A stretch of 27,211 nucleotides of DNA from positions 1 to 27,211 of the IMG/VR virus record IMGVR_UViG_3300030102_001215; one strand, written 5' to 3'. This document shows, piece after piece, positions 16,464 to 24,467 of this stretch (position 1 is its first letter; every line of letters begins with the position of its first letter). The stretch is from a virus. A program made the translations under genes and the position numbers. A model generated the notes under the pieces. That model did no database searches and was not told the origin of the DNA. It worked only from the letters and a program-made list of their open reading frames with translations.

Positions 16464-17620
16464 TAGTTAAATTGTCCTCCTCCAGACGCCCCGTGAGATA
16501 TTGTAATTGTAAACTGACGGTCAGCTGTTTGGCCCTGAGCGTCCGTTGCTCGTATAGTAAATGTATACGTAGTAGATGCAGTAGAGCCGGATTCAGTACC
16601 AGTAATTGCACCAGTACTTGTATTTAAACTTGCACCACCTGGAAGTGCTCCAGATTGTACTCCAAAAGTTGTAGCATTTGTTGCGGCTACTGTAAAGTTG
16701 ATAGTTCCCGCAGCGGCCACTGTTCCTAAACTGCCTGCAGCAGTTGTCCATGCAGGTGCATCTGATACAGTTAATAATGCATTAGTTGATCTTACAGCTA
16801 AACCATCATTGTTCTCTGCTCTTAAATAATAAGTACCATCTACTGATAAAGTAAATGTTGCAACAATAGTTGTTGCATTTGTAAATGCAACACTGTCTGC
16901 AGTAGTAATTGCACCTGTTGAAGAATTGATTGCATCAACTGTAGGTATTGATTGAAAGTTAGTTCCTGTAATAGTTACAGCTGTTTGTGTGTTTTCAATA
17001 ACAGTTGGACTAATAGAACCTATAGTTGGAAAAGTTACACTTGATCCAAAAGACAAAGTACCTGATCCATTAGTTTTTAATACCTGATCTGCCGTCCCAT
17101 CGGCTGTAGGTAATTTTAAAAAGAAACCTGTATTAACTGTAGGTGAAGTTGAGAAAGTATGGTTACCCATCTGACCATGATTACTACATTGGTAGTATAA
17201 AATATTTGGTGTATCGCTATCTACTGCAATCATTGTGTAAGCACCGGCTTGACCTGGTGTACCATTAGTTGTTACACCTGTTGTAAATTGTGTACTCTTA
17301 CTTGCGTTGTTGTAAAATAATAAAGGGTGCCCTGAGTTAGATGCATCTGATTGATCAAACTTATAGTGATAAGGTTTAGATGTATCATTACCTTTAATTT
17401 CAATAATAGGTGCTTCAATACCATTAATATAATAACCTTGAGAGCTACCCACACCATTATAAGGGTGATCTGCAGTTTTAGCTGCTACTGTTACAGCGTA
17501 AGTTATTGGAGTAGATGAAGATGCATAAGGACTAAGAAATCCTCCACCACCAGAATCTTTACTGATAATTAGATTACCGTTTTGGTCTTGTATCGTATCT
17601 ACTTTTAATATACTACTCAT
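16463..17620 (-). CDS. Cassette A1: Ig-like fibre protein with a cupredoxin-like insertion (385 aa)
   Basis: Residues 1-20 (MSSILKVDTIQDQNGNLIIS) are a virion-attachment type start common in marine phage fibres. Residues about 37-160 form a cupredoxin-like domain with His98 in NSGHPLLF and the loop YYQCSNHGQM giving Cys145, His148 and Met151, a C-x2-H-x2-M spacing as in amicyanin. Residues about 198-285 form an IPT/TIG-type Ig domain (ISPTVIENTQTAVTITGTNF) and about 286-376 a He_PIG/cadherin-like domain (YTFTIRATDAQGQTADRQF). It ends in QFN, as does A3. A2 and A3 lack the cupredoxin part. ATG 17620 has no Shine-Dalgarno sequence and lies 2 bases after the C2 stop, implying coupling. Copper binding is predicted from the ligand set, not shown. 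Confidence 0.75.
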   Translation of the reverse strand: MSSILKVDTIQDQNGNLIISKDSGGGGFLSPYASSSTPITYAVTVAAKTADHPYNGVGSSQGYYINGIEAPIIEIKGNDTSKPYHYKFDQSDASNSGHPLLFYNNASKSTQFTTGVTTNGTPGQAGAYTMIAVDSDTPNILYYQCSNHGQMGNHTFSTSPTVNTGFFLKLPTADGTADQVLKTNGSGTLSFGSSVTFPTIGSISPTVIENTQTAVTITGTNFQSIPTVDAINSSTGAITTADSVAFTNATTIVATFTLSVDGTYYLRAENNDGLAVRSTNALLTVSDAPAWTTAAGSLGTVAAAGTINFTVAATNATTFGVQSGALPGGASLNTSTGAITGTESGSTASTTYTFTIRATDAQGQTADRQFTITISHGASGGGQFN

Positions 17621-17622
17621 AA

Positions 17623-18669
17623 TTATCTAGCCGTTGCCGGTACTCCATCATTTCCTACGTTAGCTACTAATGGATTTTCTGCAAACGCCATATAAATGTA
17701 ATTTGACCCACTATTATTTACAGAACCACTTGTTGTTCTGACTTTCCAACCATTAGATAAAAAATCTCCTCTTGTACTTGTGCCTTCTGCGTTAGCAAGA
17801 TTAGGATTTAATTGTGCATCAATTTCATTATAAGGATCTCTTTTATTGTCAAAAATACTCCAATTATTTGTGCCATCATTTGCTCTTTTGTAAATAACCA
17901 TAGCAGGTTTGAAACCCATATAAATAAATGGTCCATCAGCATTTCCATTACCATCATAAAGTCCAAACTTACTGTAACCTTTTTTTTCTGCAAAACAGTA
18001 GGCTACTAAATTACTACCACTTTTATTTACACCATTTTCTGTATTTACTGTAAAGACACTATTAGTTGGAGATGTGTTATTCCATCTTGTAGCACTTGTA
18101 CTTGCTGCAGCTGTTGTATGTAATTGCATATATTTAGTGTTACCTAAACTTTCATGGTAAACTTCCCAGCCATTTGTTGTGCTTCTATTTTTTATTATAA
18201 TTACTTTAGGTGCAACACCTAACCCATGACCAACTGTAGCTAAACTTCCTGTACCAGTGAATGAAGATATTGAAAAACCTGCTGTTGTGTTTGCAGAAGT
18301 ATATGTTGTATTTATAGAACCATCTGTATTTGATGAACCTTGACCACCACCTGCTTTCCAATTCCATGATGCATAAGTAGAGGTATTATTATTTATATCT
18401 GTGTTATTACCTACAGTAAAACCATCTGTATCAAAAGCAGTTAAACCATTAGCTTGTGTTTGTTCTTCAGTACTTGCATTACTATAAATAGTTTTTGTTA
18501 CACCTCTAACTGCATCTGTTAACCAATTCCAATAAGTATAACTTCTTGCTTTTGTCCAAGTTAAATCTGGCTGAAAACCTACACCTGTAATGGATTGTGT
18601 TCCACCATTACCAGTATAAAGTTTAGTATTAAAGTTTAAGCTAGGTTTATTAATAGTTGCGTAGGCCAT
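17623..18669 (-). CDS. Cassette C2: DUF7483-like fibre/adhesin protein (348 aa)
   Basis: Paralogue of C1 and C3: it starts MAYATINKPSLNFNTKLYTG, keeps VAYCFAEKKGYSKFGLYDGN in the centre and ends GVPATAR. The three internal units are recognisable by FQPDLTWTKAR (N-terminal), GVAPKVIIIKNRS (middle) and GFKPAMVIYKRAN (C-terminal). The first unit closes with TYASWNWKAGG, closer to C3 than to C1. In this copy the spacer between B2 and C2 is 5 bases, so B-to-C coupling is looser than in copies 1 and 3. It probably folds like a lectin and exposes binding loops; variation between paralogues is concentrated in the polar loops between strands, as expected for a binding surface. Function is inferred from family and context. 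Confidence 0.75.
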   Translation of the reverse strand: MAYATINKPSLNFNTKLYTGNGGTQSITGVGFQPDLTWTKARSYTYWNWLTDAVRGVTKTIYSNASTEEQTQANGLTAFDTDGFTVGNNTDINNNTSTYASWNWKAGGGQGSSNTDGSINTTYTSANTTAGFSISSFTGTGSLATVGHGLGVAPKVIIIKNRSTTNGWEVYHESLGNTKYMQLHTTAAASTSATRWNNTSPTNSVFTVNTENGVNKSGSNLVAYCFAEKKGYSKFGLYDGNGNADGPFIYMGFKPAMVIYKRANDGTNNWSIFDNKRDPYNEIDAQLNPNLANAEGTSTRGDFLSNGWKVRTTSGSVNNSGSNYIYMAFAENPLVANVGNDGVPATAR

Positions 18670-18674
18670 AATTT

Positions 18675-20018
18675 TTATCCATAAGTGTTAATATTTTTTG
18701 TATTTAATCCGTAGTATCCTGATGGTACATCATATTCAAATAAACTTCCATTACCATTTGAACCTGCAGAAGTTATAGCTGTAGTACCAAAATACCCACT
18801 GCCAAAGTTTGCTTGAACTTCTCCAGCATTATATTGTTCTATCCATGGAGTGATGGAAGTACCTGCTGTCCAAGCTGCATGTGCTTGAGCACCAGAAGCA
18901 GGATTTGCTGATTCAAACCATGAACCATTTTTACCCCACCAAAGTTTTCCTGCATCAACATCTACTGCAATCATGATTATATCACCATTACCATAACCTG
19001 AAACCCAACTTGTAGATTGAGTGCCTAAAACCCATCTAGTTCCATTAGATTCAAGAGATACTGTATATGAAAAATTATGTTGTGGATTACCTGTAGCAGC
19101 CATGTGTGTAGAAATACTATCTGTAAACATAATACCTAAATCTGGCCAATCTGTAGCACTACCTTGAACACTTTTCATTTCCCAATACCATTTTCCTGCT
19201 GCTGGACAAAGAGTTCCTGTTGTAAATTGATTTGTATTTGATCCCGGGTCAAAATTAGTATTACCATCTTTAAGAGTCCAATCAACAGTACCTATTATTT
19301 TAGAAGCTAAAGGATTCCATGTAGCATAAACATTTGATGGTGTATCAAGTGCTTGTCTTCCATTACCATTAACTGTGAATGTGTTTGAGTTACCAGAACT
19401 ATCTAAACCTAAATTACCAGAGTTTTCAAATTTTAAATGAAAACCATTATTACCCCAAGTAACACCAGATGGTGATTTAAATTTCCAAATACCTGATGTA
19501 GAATCTGTTTCACCAAATACAGTTGGTGCTAATTGTTGTCCATCTACAAATGCAGCATGGCTCATGTAACCATAAAAATAATTAACTATTGATGACACAT
19601 ATCTTGCACCTATTAGTGAAGTTGTACCTTTATTCCAATATACGTCAGTATTTTGAGATGGATATGAAGCAGTATCAAATTCTGTAATTTGTTCTCCATT
19701 GACATAAATTTTAAATCTATTTGAAGCAGTTCCTTGTGTTGTATCCCAAGCAACAACTACGTGATAGTAAGCAGAGGGATCTCTAAATTTTGCAGTAGTT
19801 TGTAAATACACACTTTGAGAACCGCTGGTTGCTCCATATATTTGTAATCTATCACTTAAATATAAATAAATTTTATTATTATTATCTGTATATCCAGTAA
19901 AAATTGAATTTGTTTCACCTGCAACCATTCCTTTAATCCAAGCAGAAAATGTACCTATCTTATCGCTAGTTGACGATGATTGTGTTCTATTTAAATAACT
20001 TGTTGAATTTGTTGTCAT
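18675..20018 (-). CDS. Cassette B2: LamG-like plus SPRY-like fibre protein (447 aa)
   Basis: Same order as B1 and B3. N-terminal LamG-type domain: FSAWIKGMVAGE, then AYYHVVVAWDTTQ and RFKIYVNGEQ, then MSHAAFVDGQQLAP. C-terminal SPRY-like domain: GKWYWEMKSVQG, NGDIIMIAVDVDAGKLWWGK and FEYDVPSGYYGLNTKNIN. It starts MTTNSTSYLNRTQ rather than the MANTYLTR/MATAYLSR type of B1 and B3, and its C-terminus (NTYG) and flanking spacers also differ. It is therefore the most diverged B copy at its edges while its core is conserved. No enzymatic motif is seen. Likely a receptor-binding fibre or spike component, with the same uncertainty as its paralogues. Confidence 0.75.
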   Translation of the reverse strand: MTTNSTSYLNRTQSSSTSDKIGTFSAWIKGMVAGETNSIFTGYTDNNNKIYLYLSDRLQIYGATSGSQSVYLQTTAKFRDPSAYYHVVVAWDTTQGTASNRFKIYVNGEQITEFDTASYPSQNTDVYWNKGTTSLIGARYVSSIVNYFYGYMSHAAFVDGQQLAPTVFGETDSTSGIWKFKSPSGVTWGNNGFHLKFENSGNLGLDSSGNSNTFTVNGNGRQALDTPSNVYATWNPLASKIIGTVDWTLKDGNTNFDPGSNTNQFTTGTLCPAAGKWYWEMKSVQGSATDWPDLGIMFTDSISTHMAATGNPQHNFSYTVSLESNGTRWVLGTQSTSWVSGYGNGDIIMIAVDVDAGKLWWGKNGSWFESANPASGAQAHAAWTAGTSITPWIEQYNAGEVQANFGSGYFGTTAITSAGSNGNGSLFEYDVPSGYYGLNTKNINTYG

Positions 20019-20027
20019 AATATTATC

Positions 20028-20792
20028 CTAGTTGAAACTCATAGAGTTGTTTGCTCCTACTGTTATTTGTATAGTAAACGTTCGATCAGCAGTTTGAGCT
20101 TCAGCGTCTGTTGCTCGAACTGTAAAACTAAACAATGTGTCTGAAGTAATTCCACTTGATACAGTTCCTGTTATTGTAGCAGAACCCGATCCAGTATTCA
20201 ATGATAGACCTGTAGGTAAAGAACCTGACTGCACTGCAAAAGATGTTGCGTTAGTTGCTGTAATTGTAATTGTTGAAATAGTTACTCCAGCGTTAAATGA
20301 ACCTAATGATCCTGCTGCAGTTTGCCATGCAGGTGCGTCTGATACTGTTAATAAAGCTCCGGTTTGAACTGCGTTACCATCTGGATTCTCTACATATAGT
20401 TTGTAACTTGCATCAACTGAAATAGTAAATTTAGCTGTAATACTTGTTGAAGATGTAAATGCTACTTCATCCGCTGTAAATTGTGCACCAGTAGTTGAGT
20501 TGATTGCTGTAACTAAAGGTGTAGATACAAAATTAGTTCCTGTAATAACAACTGATGTTTGTGTATTTTCAATCGCTGAAGGACTGATACCTGATACTGT
20601 TGGTCTTGTCTCAGTTGTTAAAGTAATAGATCCACCTAATGCTACCGAAGTACCATTGATTGTAATTTGTCCTGAACCTTGTAATGCTGCGTTTGCAACA
20701 GTTTGAGAACCTGTAAAAGTATCTCCACTATCTCCTAGTGTAACAGTTGTCCCAGATCTTGGACTAATTTTATTTACTTTTACTTCACTCAT
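20028..20792 (-). CDS. Cassette A2: Ig-like (TIG plus He_PIG) fibre protein (254 aa)
   Basis: The N-terminus MSEVKVNKISPRSGTTVTLG aligns with A3 (MSTIEVDKIIPQSGTNLQVG) and is followed by an ITINGTSVALGGS spacer also present in A3. Then come a TIG/IPT-type Ig domain (ISPSAIENTQTSVVITGTNF, near residues 90-175) and a He_PIG/cadherin-like domain with FTVRATDAEAQTADRTFTIQ near the end. It lacks the cupredoxin-like insertion of A1. It ends in NSMSFN. ATG 20792 lies 2 bases after the C3 stop with no Shine-Dalgarno sequence. Ig-like domains in phage virions usually decorate fibres and give weak binding to cell-surface sugars; that role is inferred here. Confidence 0.75.
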   Translation of the reverse strand: MSEVKVNKISPRSGTTVTLGDSGDTFTGSQTVANAALQGSGQITINGTSVALGGSITLTTETRPTVSGISPSAIENTQTSVVITGTNFVSTPLVTAINSTTGAQFTADEVAFTSSTSITAKFTISVDASYKLYVENPDGNAVQTGALLTVSDAPAWQTAAGSLGSFNAGVTISTITITATNATSFAVQSGSLPTGLSLNTGSGSATITGTVSSGITSDTLFSFTVRATDAEAQTADRTFTIQITVGANNSMSFN

Positions 20793-20794
20793 AA

Positions 20795-21868
20795 TTATCT
20801 CGCCGTTGCCGGGTTATCTCCTACTAAAGGTTCTTCTGCAAATGCTATATAGATATAATCAGTAGCAGCATTATTGAAATCAGCATGACTTGTTGTTAAT
20901 TTAAATCCATTACTCAACAAATTTAATCTTACATTTGAAACTTCTGTAGAAGTAGTATTTGGATAAAGATAATCATTTAACTCATTATAACCTTCTCTTT
21001 TATTGTCAAATATATACCAATCACCAACAGCACTAGATTTTTTTAACATAATAAATGCAGGTTTAAATCCTAAATAAATAAATGGTCCATCAGCATCTCC
21101 ATTTCCTGTGTACTTTCCAACTTTTGAGTAACCTGTTTTTTCTGCAAAGGAGTAGGCTATATATTGTTGGTTATCATCATTTACAGTAGCAGAGTTTCCT
21201 AAAGTGAACACAGAAGAAGTTGGATTTGTAGTGTTAAATCCTGCGTTAAAATTAGTTCCAGCAGCAGATGAATTTAAAGAAAGAACTTTTTCTGGGTCAT
21301 TTAATGCCCCCACATGAATTATCCAATCTCCTGAATCTCCCATATTTTTTATAATTATCATTTTTGGCGTAGCACCAAGATGATGTGGAATTGTATGACC
21401 TGATGTTGAATTACCAGCATAATTAATTATTGATATACCAGCTGTAGTATTTACACGACCAGAATATGATCTTGCTGAACCTGAGCCTGTTGTTGTTCCT
21501 GAAACTCCTGTTTCAGACTTCCAGTTCCATGATGCGTAAGTATCTCCACTTGTGTTTAAGTATTCGTACTTTTCACTATTCGAACCATTTGTTGCTACAG
21601 TAAAACCACCATTTACAAAACCAGAAACATATCCATTATTTCCATGGGTTTCTTGTGCATCTGGACCATTTGAACTAAGAAGTTTTGGAGAAGATACGCC
21701 TCTAACAGCATCAAATAAAGCATGAGATTCAATATCATTTGTTCTTTTTTTAATCCATGTCCAATCTGGTTGAAAACTTATTCCTGTTTTATTTCCTGCT
21801 GAACCATTACCAGTATAAAGTAGAGTATTAAAATAATCTGTAGGTTTTTTAATTGTAGTGTAAGCCAT
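20795..21868 (-). CDS. Cassette C3: DUF7483-like fibre/adhesin protein (357 aa)
   Basis: Third paralogue of the C family. It starts MAYTTIKKPTDYFNTLLYTG, has YIAYSFAEKTGYSKVGKYTG in the middle and ends DNPATAR. Internal units: FQPDWTWIKKRTN with the HALFDAVRGV strand; GATPKMIIIKNMG; GFKPAFIMLKKSS with WYIFDNKREGYNEL. The Cys of the AYCFAEK core in C1 and C2 is Ser here, so that residue is not essential. It is slightly longer than its paralogues because of insertions in the first unit (residues about 60-130). It is coupled to B3 by TAATG. Probable lectin-like adhesin; the ligand is unknown. Confidence 0.75.
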   Translation of the reverse strand: MAYTTIKKPTDYFNTLLYTGNGSAGNKTGISFQPDWTWIKKRTNDIESHALFDAVRGVSSPKLLSSNGPDAQETHGNNGYVSGFVNGGFTVATNGSNSEKYEYLNTSGDTYASWNWKSETGVSGTTTGSGSARSYSGRVNTTAGISIINYAGNSTSGHTIPHHLGATPKMIIIKNMGDSGDWIIHVGALNDPEKVLSLNSSAAGTNFNAGFNTTNPTSSVFTLGNSATVNDDNQQYIAYSFAEKTGYSKVGKYTGNGDADGPFIYLGFKPAFIMLKKSSAVGDWYIFDNKREGYNELNDYLYPNTTSTEVSNVRLNLLSNGFKLTTSHADFNNAATDYIYIAFAEEPLVGDNPATAR

Positions 21869-23202
21869 TATAAGTTTAATCCTTTTGTTGATAGAGCAGT
21901 ATACCCTGCTGGAACGTCATATTCAAATATTCCGTTACCACTAGCATTTGCTCCTGCTGAAGTTACTGCTGTTGTTCCGAAGTAGCCATTACCGAAGTTT
22001 GCTTGATAAGTGTTTGCTGAACTACCTGCATTGTCAGCATCATTAACACCAAAGTAATAAAAACCTGTTGATGGAGTTCCTAAAGAAAATGCAGCATTTG
22101 TTCCAGATGAACCAGAAGCAGGATTACCAGAATTTATCCAACTACCATTTCTTGAAAAATAAATATAATTGTTATCTAAATCTACTGCTATTCCTATTAT
22201 ATCTCCATTATTCCAAGCTACACCTGAATAAGCAGATGTTGTATTATTATTTCTTTTTTGACCATTATTAGCCATAAAAACATATTCATCTGCTGCATTA
22301 CCAAAACCACTATTTGATGCTTGACTTCCAGAAATACCAAATCTTGCAAGTCCATTATAAATTTGTACAGCTTTTATTTCACAATAATATTTTCCACTAC
22401 TCATACCTAATGTACTCAAATTAGTTGCATAGGCAGAAGCATTAGTAACAACAGTATTATTACCATTAGAAAATGCTGCATTAGCATAAAAATTATCTAA
22501 AGAATTAAATGTATTAAAAACATTTGAAGGTGTGTCTTTAGCCTGAGTGATTGTACCATTTGTTGTAAAATTATTAGACTGACCAGATGAATCTAGGCCC
22601 ATGTTTCCGGAGTTATCCATTTTTAAAAAGAAACCATTTGTACCATATGTAACTGAAGGTGAAGGCTTTGGAATCCATACACCGTTTGAATCAGACTCTC
22701 CAAAAGTTGAAGCTGGATAAGCTGTTCCATCTGCAAGGTGGACATGGGTCATATAACCATCTAAATAGTGTGGACCTGAAGGTCTGGTTCTACCTATTTG
22801 AACAGTATGACCTACAAGATTCATAAATGCATTTACATTTTGAGAAGGATATGTTGATGTATCTAATGCAGTTTGTTGAACACCATTAATATATATTTTC
22901 ACTCTATCTGCTGTTGTTGATTGTGCAGAATCATAAGCAACAACAAGATGATAAAATCCATTAACATCTTCTTGAACGTTACTTAGTATAAGACTCATAG
23001 TAGTAGAGCCACTATCTACATTATCTATTTGTAATTTATCACTACTTCTAAATCTAATTCTAAAATAATTATTATCATTTTCATATTGATTAAATATTCC
23101 TGCATCAACACCAGTACTACATTTTTTAAACCAACAACTAAAAGTAAAAAGTTTTCTATTTCCTGCTGATGATGGTGTTCTTGATAAATATGCTGTAGCC
23201 AT
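21868..23202 (-). CDS. Cassette B3: LamG-like plus SPRY-like fibre protein (444 aa)
   Basis: Starts MATAYLSRTPSSAGNRKLFT, close to B1 (MANTYLTR ... GNRKTFT). LamG-like half: FSCWFKKCSTG, GFYHLVVAYDSAQ, RVKIYINGVQ, MTHVHLADGTAYP. SPRY-like half: GKYYCEIKAVQIYNG, NGDIIGIAVDLDNNYIYFSR and FEYDVPAGYTALSTKGLNL, the last matching B1 nearly residue for residue. It carries Cys residues in both halves (for example FSCW and KKC near the start) that B1 and B2 do not share; whether they pair is unknown. It has one-base overlaps with A3 and C3. A receptor-binding role is the natural reading of two adjacent lectin-type folds in a tail-fibre block. Confidence 0.75.
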   Translation of the reverse strand: MATAYLSRTPSSAGNRKLFTFSCWFKKCSTGVDAGIFNQYENDNNYFRIRFRSSDKLQIDNVDSGSTTMSLILSNVQEDVNGFYHLVVAYDSAQSTTADRVKIYINGVQQTALDTSTYPSQNVNAFMNLVGHTVQIGRTRPSGPHYLDGYMTHVHLADGTAYPASTFGESDSNGVWIPKPSPSVTYGTNGFFLKMDNSGNMGLDSSGQSNNFTTNGTITQAKDTPSNVFNTFNSLDNFYANAAFSNGNNTVVTNASAYATNLSTLGMSSGKYYCEIKAVQIYNGLARFGISGSQASNSGFGNAADEYVFMANNGQKRNNNTTSAYSGVAWNNGDIIGIAVDLDNNYIYFSRNGSWINSGNPASGSSGTNAAFSLGTPSTGFYYFGVNDADNAGSSANTYQANFGNGYFGTTAVTSAGANASGNGIFEYDVPAGYTALSTKGLNL

Positions 23203-23993
23203 TAGTTAAATTGTCCTGAATTAGTAATACCAACTTCTGATGTTAGAGTAAAGGCTTGATCCGCCGTTTGCCCTTCTGCATCAGTTGCTCGAACAGTAAA
23301 ACTGTATGCAGTCTCACTTGTTATAGTTGGCATTGTTCCTGATAGTACTGCTCTGTAAGTAGTACCACTAGGGTTAGTTGTAGATCCAATCGTTACACCT
23401 CCTGGTAATGCTCCTGAAACAACTGTCGTTGCAATAGTTGTAGCACTATCTGATGTAACATCTAAATTATAAGATACAGAAGCTCCTGATTCTGTATTTG
23501 CTAAACTTGTTGTAGTCCATACTGGACCATCTGAAATAACTAAATCTGTACCACTTCTAACTGCATTACCGTCTGGATTTGTTAATAAAATTCTAACGTT
23601 TTGTCCGTTTGTTAAACCTGTTGTACCTGTTGTAAAAGAAACTGATGTAGCACTTGTAAATGTAACTGACGTTGCAGTTTGAACTGCGCCATTAGTTCTT
23701 TGTAATTCTACTTTTGGTATAGATGCAAAATTAGTTCCTGTTAAAGTAACTGTTCCTCCAACGTCTGCATCAATTACAGAAGGTGAAATATTTGTAATTG
23801 TTGGTTGTGTTTCAGTTGGTATTGTAGCTGATCCACCTAGAGCAACAGCAACACCATTAATTGTAACTTGACCATTTGCTAAAGCAGAGTTTGGTATAAC
23901 ACCGTTTTGTAATGTTAAACTATCACCAGCTTCACCAACTTGTAAATTAGTTCCTGACTGTGGTATTATTTTATCTACTTCTATTGTACTCAT
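23202..23993 (-). CDS. Cassette A3: Ig-like (TIG plus He_PIG) fibre protein (263 aa)
   Basis: First A gene in transcription order. N-terminal attachment-type segment (MSTIEVDKIIPQSGTNLQVG), then VTINGVAVALGGS, a TIG/IPT-type Ig domain (ISPSVIDADVGGTVTLTGTN, near residues 88-175) and a He_PIG-like domain ending YSFTVRATDAEGQTADQAFT, then a tail NSGQFN like that of A1. No cupredoxin-like part. The start overlaps the stop of the 151-aa gene (TAATG) and the stop overlaps B3 (TAATG), so the whole block from the 151-aa gene to C3 is one coupled chain. It probably acts as a fibre base or decorated shaft that carries B and C; that assembly order is inference. Confidence 0.75.
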   Translation of the reverse strand: MSTIEVDKIIPQSGTNLQVGEAGDSLTLQNGVIPNSALANGQVTINGVAVALGGSATIPTETQPTITNISPSVIDADVGGTVTLTGTNFASIPKVELQRTNGAVQTATSVTFTSATSVSFTTGTTGLTNGQNVRILLTNPDGNAVRSGTDLVISDGPVWTTTSLANTESGASVSYNLDVTSDSATTIATTVVSGALPGGVTIGSTTNPSGTTYRAVLSGTMPTITSETAYSFTVRATDAEGQTADQAFTLTSEVGITNSGQFN

Positions 23994-24448
23994 TATAATA
24001 TAATTAAATTACCTGTTACTGTTACAGTTCCTGAAACTTGAACTGGTCCGGCTAATACTCCTGAATCCATTGTTTGAACATCAGAAATATTTGAAGCATG
24101 AGTTGTTACATAAGATGTAGCTGTCATACTTGCAGACGGCGCACGTTTTGCAGGATATGTACAAAATACAGTTTTAGTTCCTGCAGAAAAATCTACTTTG
24201 TTATCGGAGTTTGACGAAGAAATAACAGTGTCTCTTGATAAAGTATCAGGTGATGCATCTGTTACAGTTCCAGTACCAACTTCAAACTCTGCAGTTCCAT
24301 CTAGTGATATTGCATAGAAGGTACTATTAGTAGTTCCAATACCAGATACAAAAGTTTCAAAACCAACTTCTGCTCCGGCTAAACTGAACGTACCAGTCCC
24401 TGTCGTAGTAGATGTTTCTTTAACTCTATCGTTGAGTACAAATGCCAT
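23993..24448 (-). CDS. Small beta-rich virion protein (151 aa)
   Basis: Begins MAFVLNDRVKETSTTTGTGT, an opening I recognise from many marine phage structural proteins of unknown exact role. The protein is Thr/Ser/Val/Gly-rich beta sequence with a recurring FYAISLDGTAEFEVG-type strand pair and a TVFCTYPAKRAP segment near residue 95. No enzyme motif, signal peptide or membrane segment. An AAAAGGAA element precedes ATG 24448. It stands directly before the triplicated fibre block and is coupled to it by a one-base overlap, so it may be the collar or adaptor on which the fibres sit. That position-based role is a guess. Confidence 0.65.
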   Translation of the reverse strand: MAFVLNDRVKETSTTTGTGTFSLAGAEVGFETFVSGIGTTNSTFYAISLDGTAEFEVGTGTVTDASPDTLSRDTVISSSNSDNKVDFSAGTKTVFCTYPAKRAPSASMTATSYVTTHASNISDVQTMDSGVLAGPVQVSGTVTVTGNLIIL

Positions 24449-24467
24449 TACTATTTCCTTTTAATTA

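Larger units (their letters stand above)
14059..17620 (-). repeat. Three-gene fibre cassette, copy 1 (A1-B1-C1)
   Basis: Transcribed right to left: A1 (16463-17620), B1 (15096-16463), C1 (14059-15096). Both internal junctions are TAATG. It differs from the other copies by an extra cupredoxin-like domain in A1. It is the promoter-distal copy. Confidence 0.85.
17623..20792 (-). repeat. Three-gene fibre cassette, copy 2 (A2-B2-C2)
   Basis: A2 (20028-20792), B2 (18675-20018), C2 (17623-18669), transcribed right to left. Unlike copies 1 and 3, the internal junctions have short spacers (9 and 5 bases) and diverged junction DNA. The seam to copy 1 (C2-A1) matches the seam from copy 3 (C3-A2). Confidence 0.85.
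20795..23993 (-). repeat. Three-gene fibre cassette, copy 3 (A3-B3-C3)
   Basis: A3 (23202-23993), B3 (21868-23202), C3 (20795-21868). It is the first copy transcribed. Both internal junctions are TAATG and their DNA is nearly the same as in copy 1. Confidence 0.85.

Noticed and set aside
14059-23993. A diversity-generating retroelement acting on the fibre genes
   Set aside because: No reverse transcriptase, template repeat or A-to-N mutated variable region with a matching copy was seen in the window; it could lie elsewhere, but there is no evidence here.
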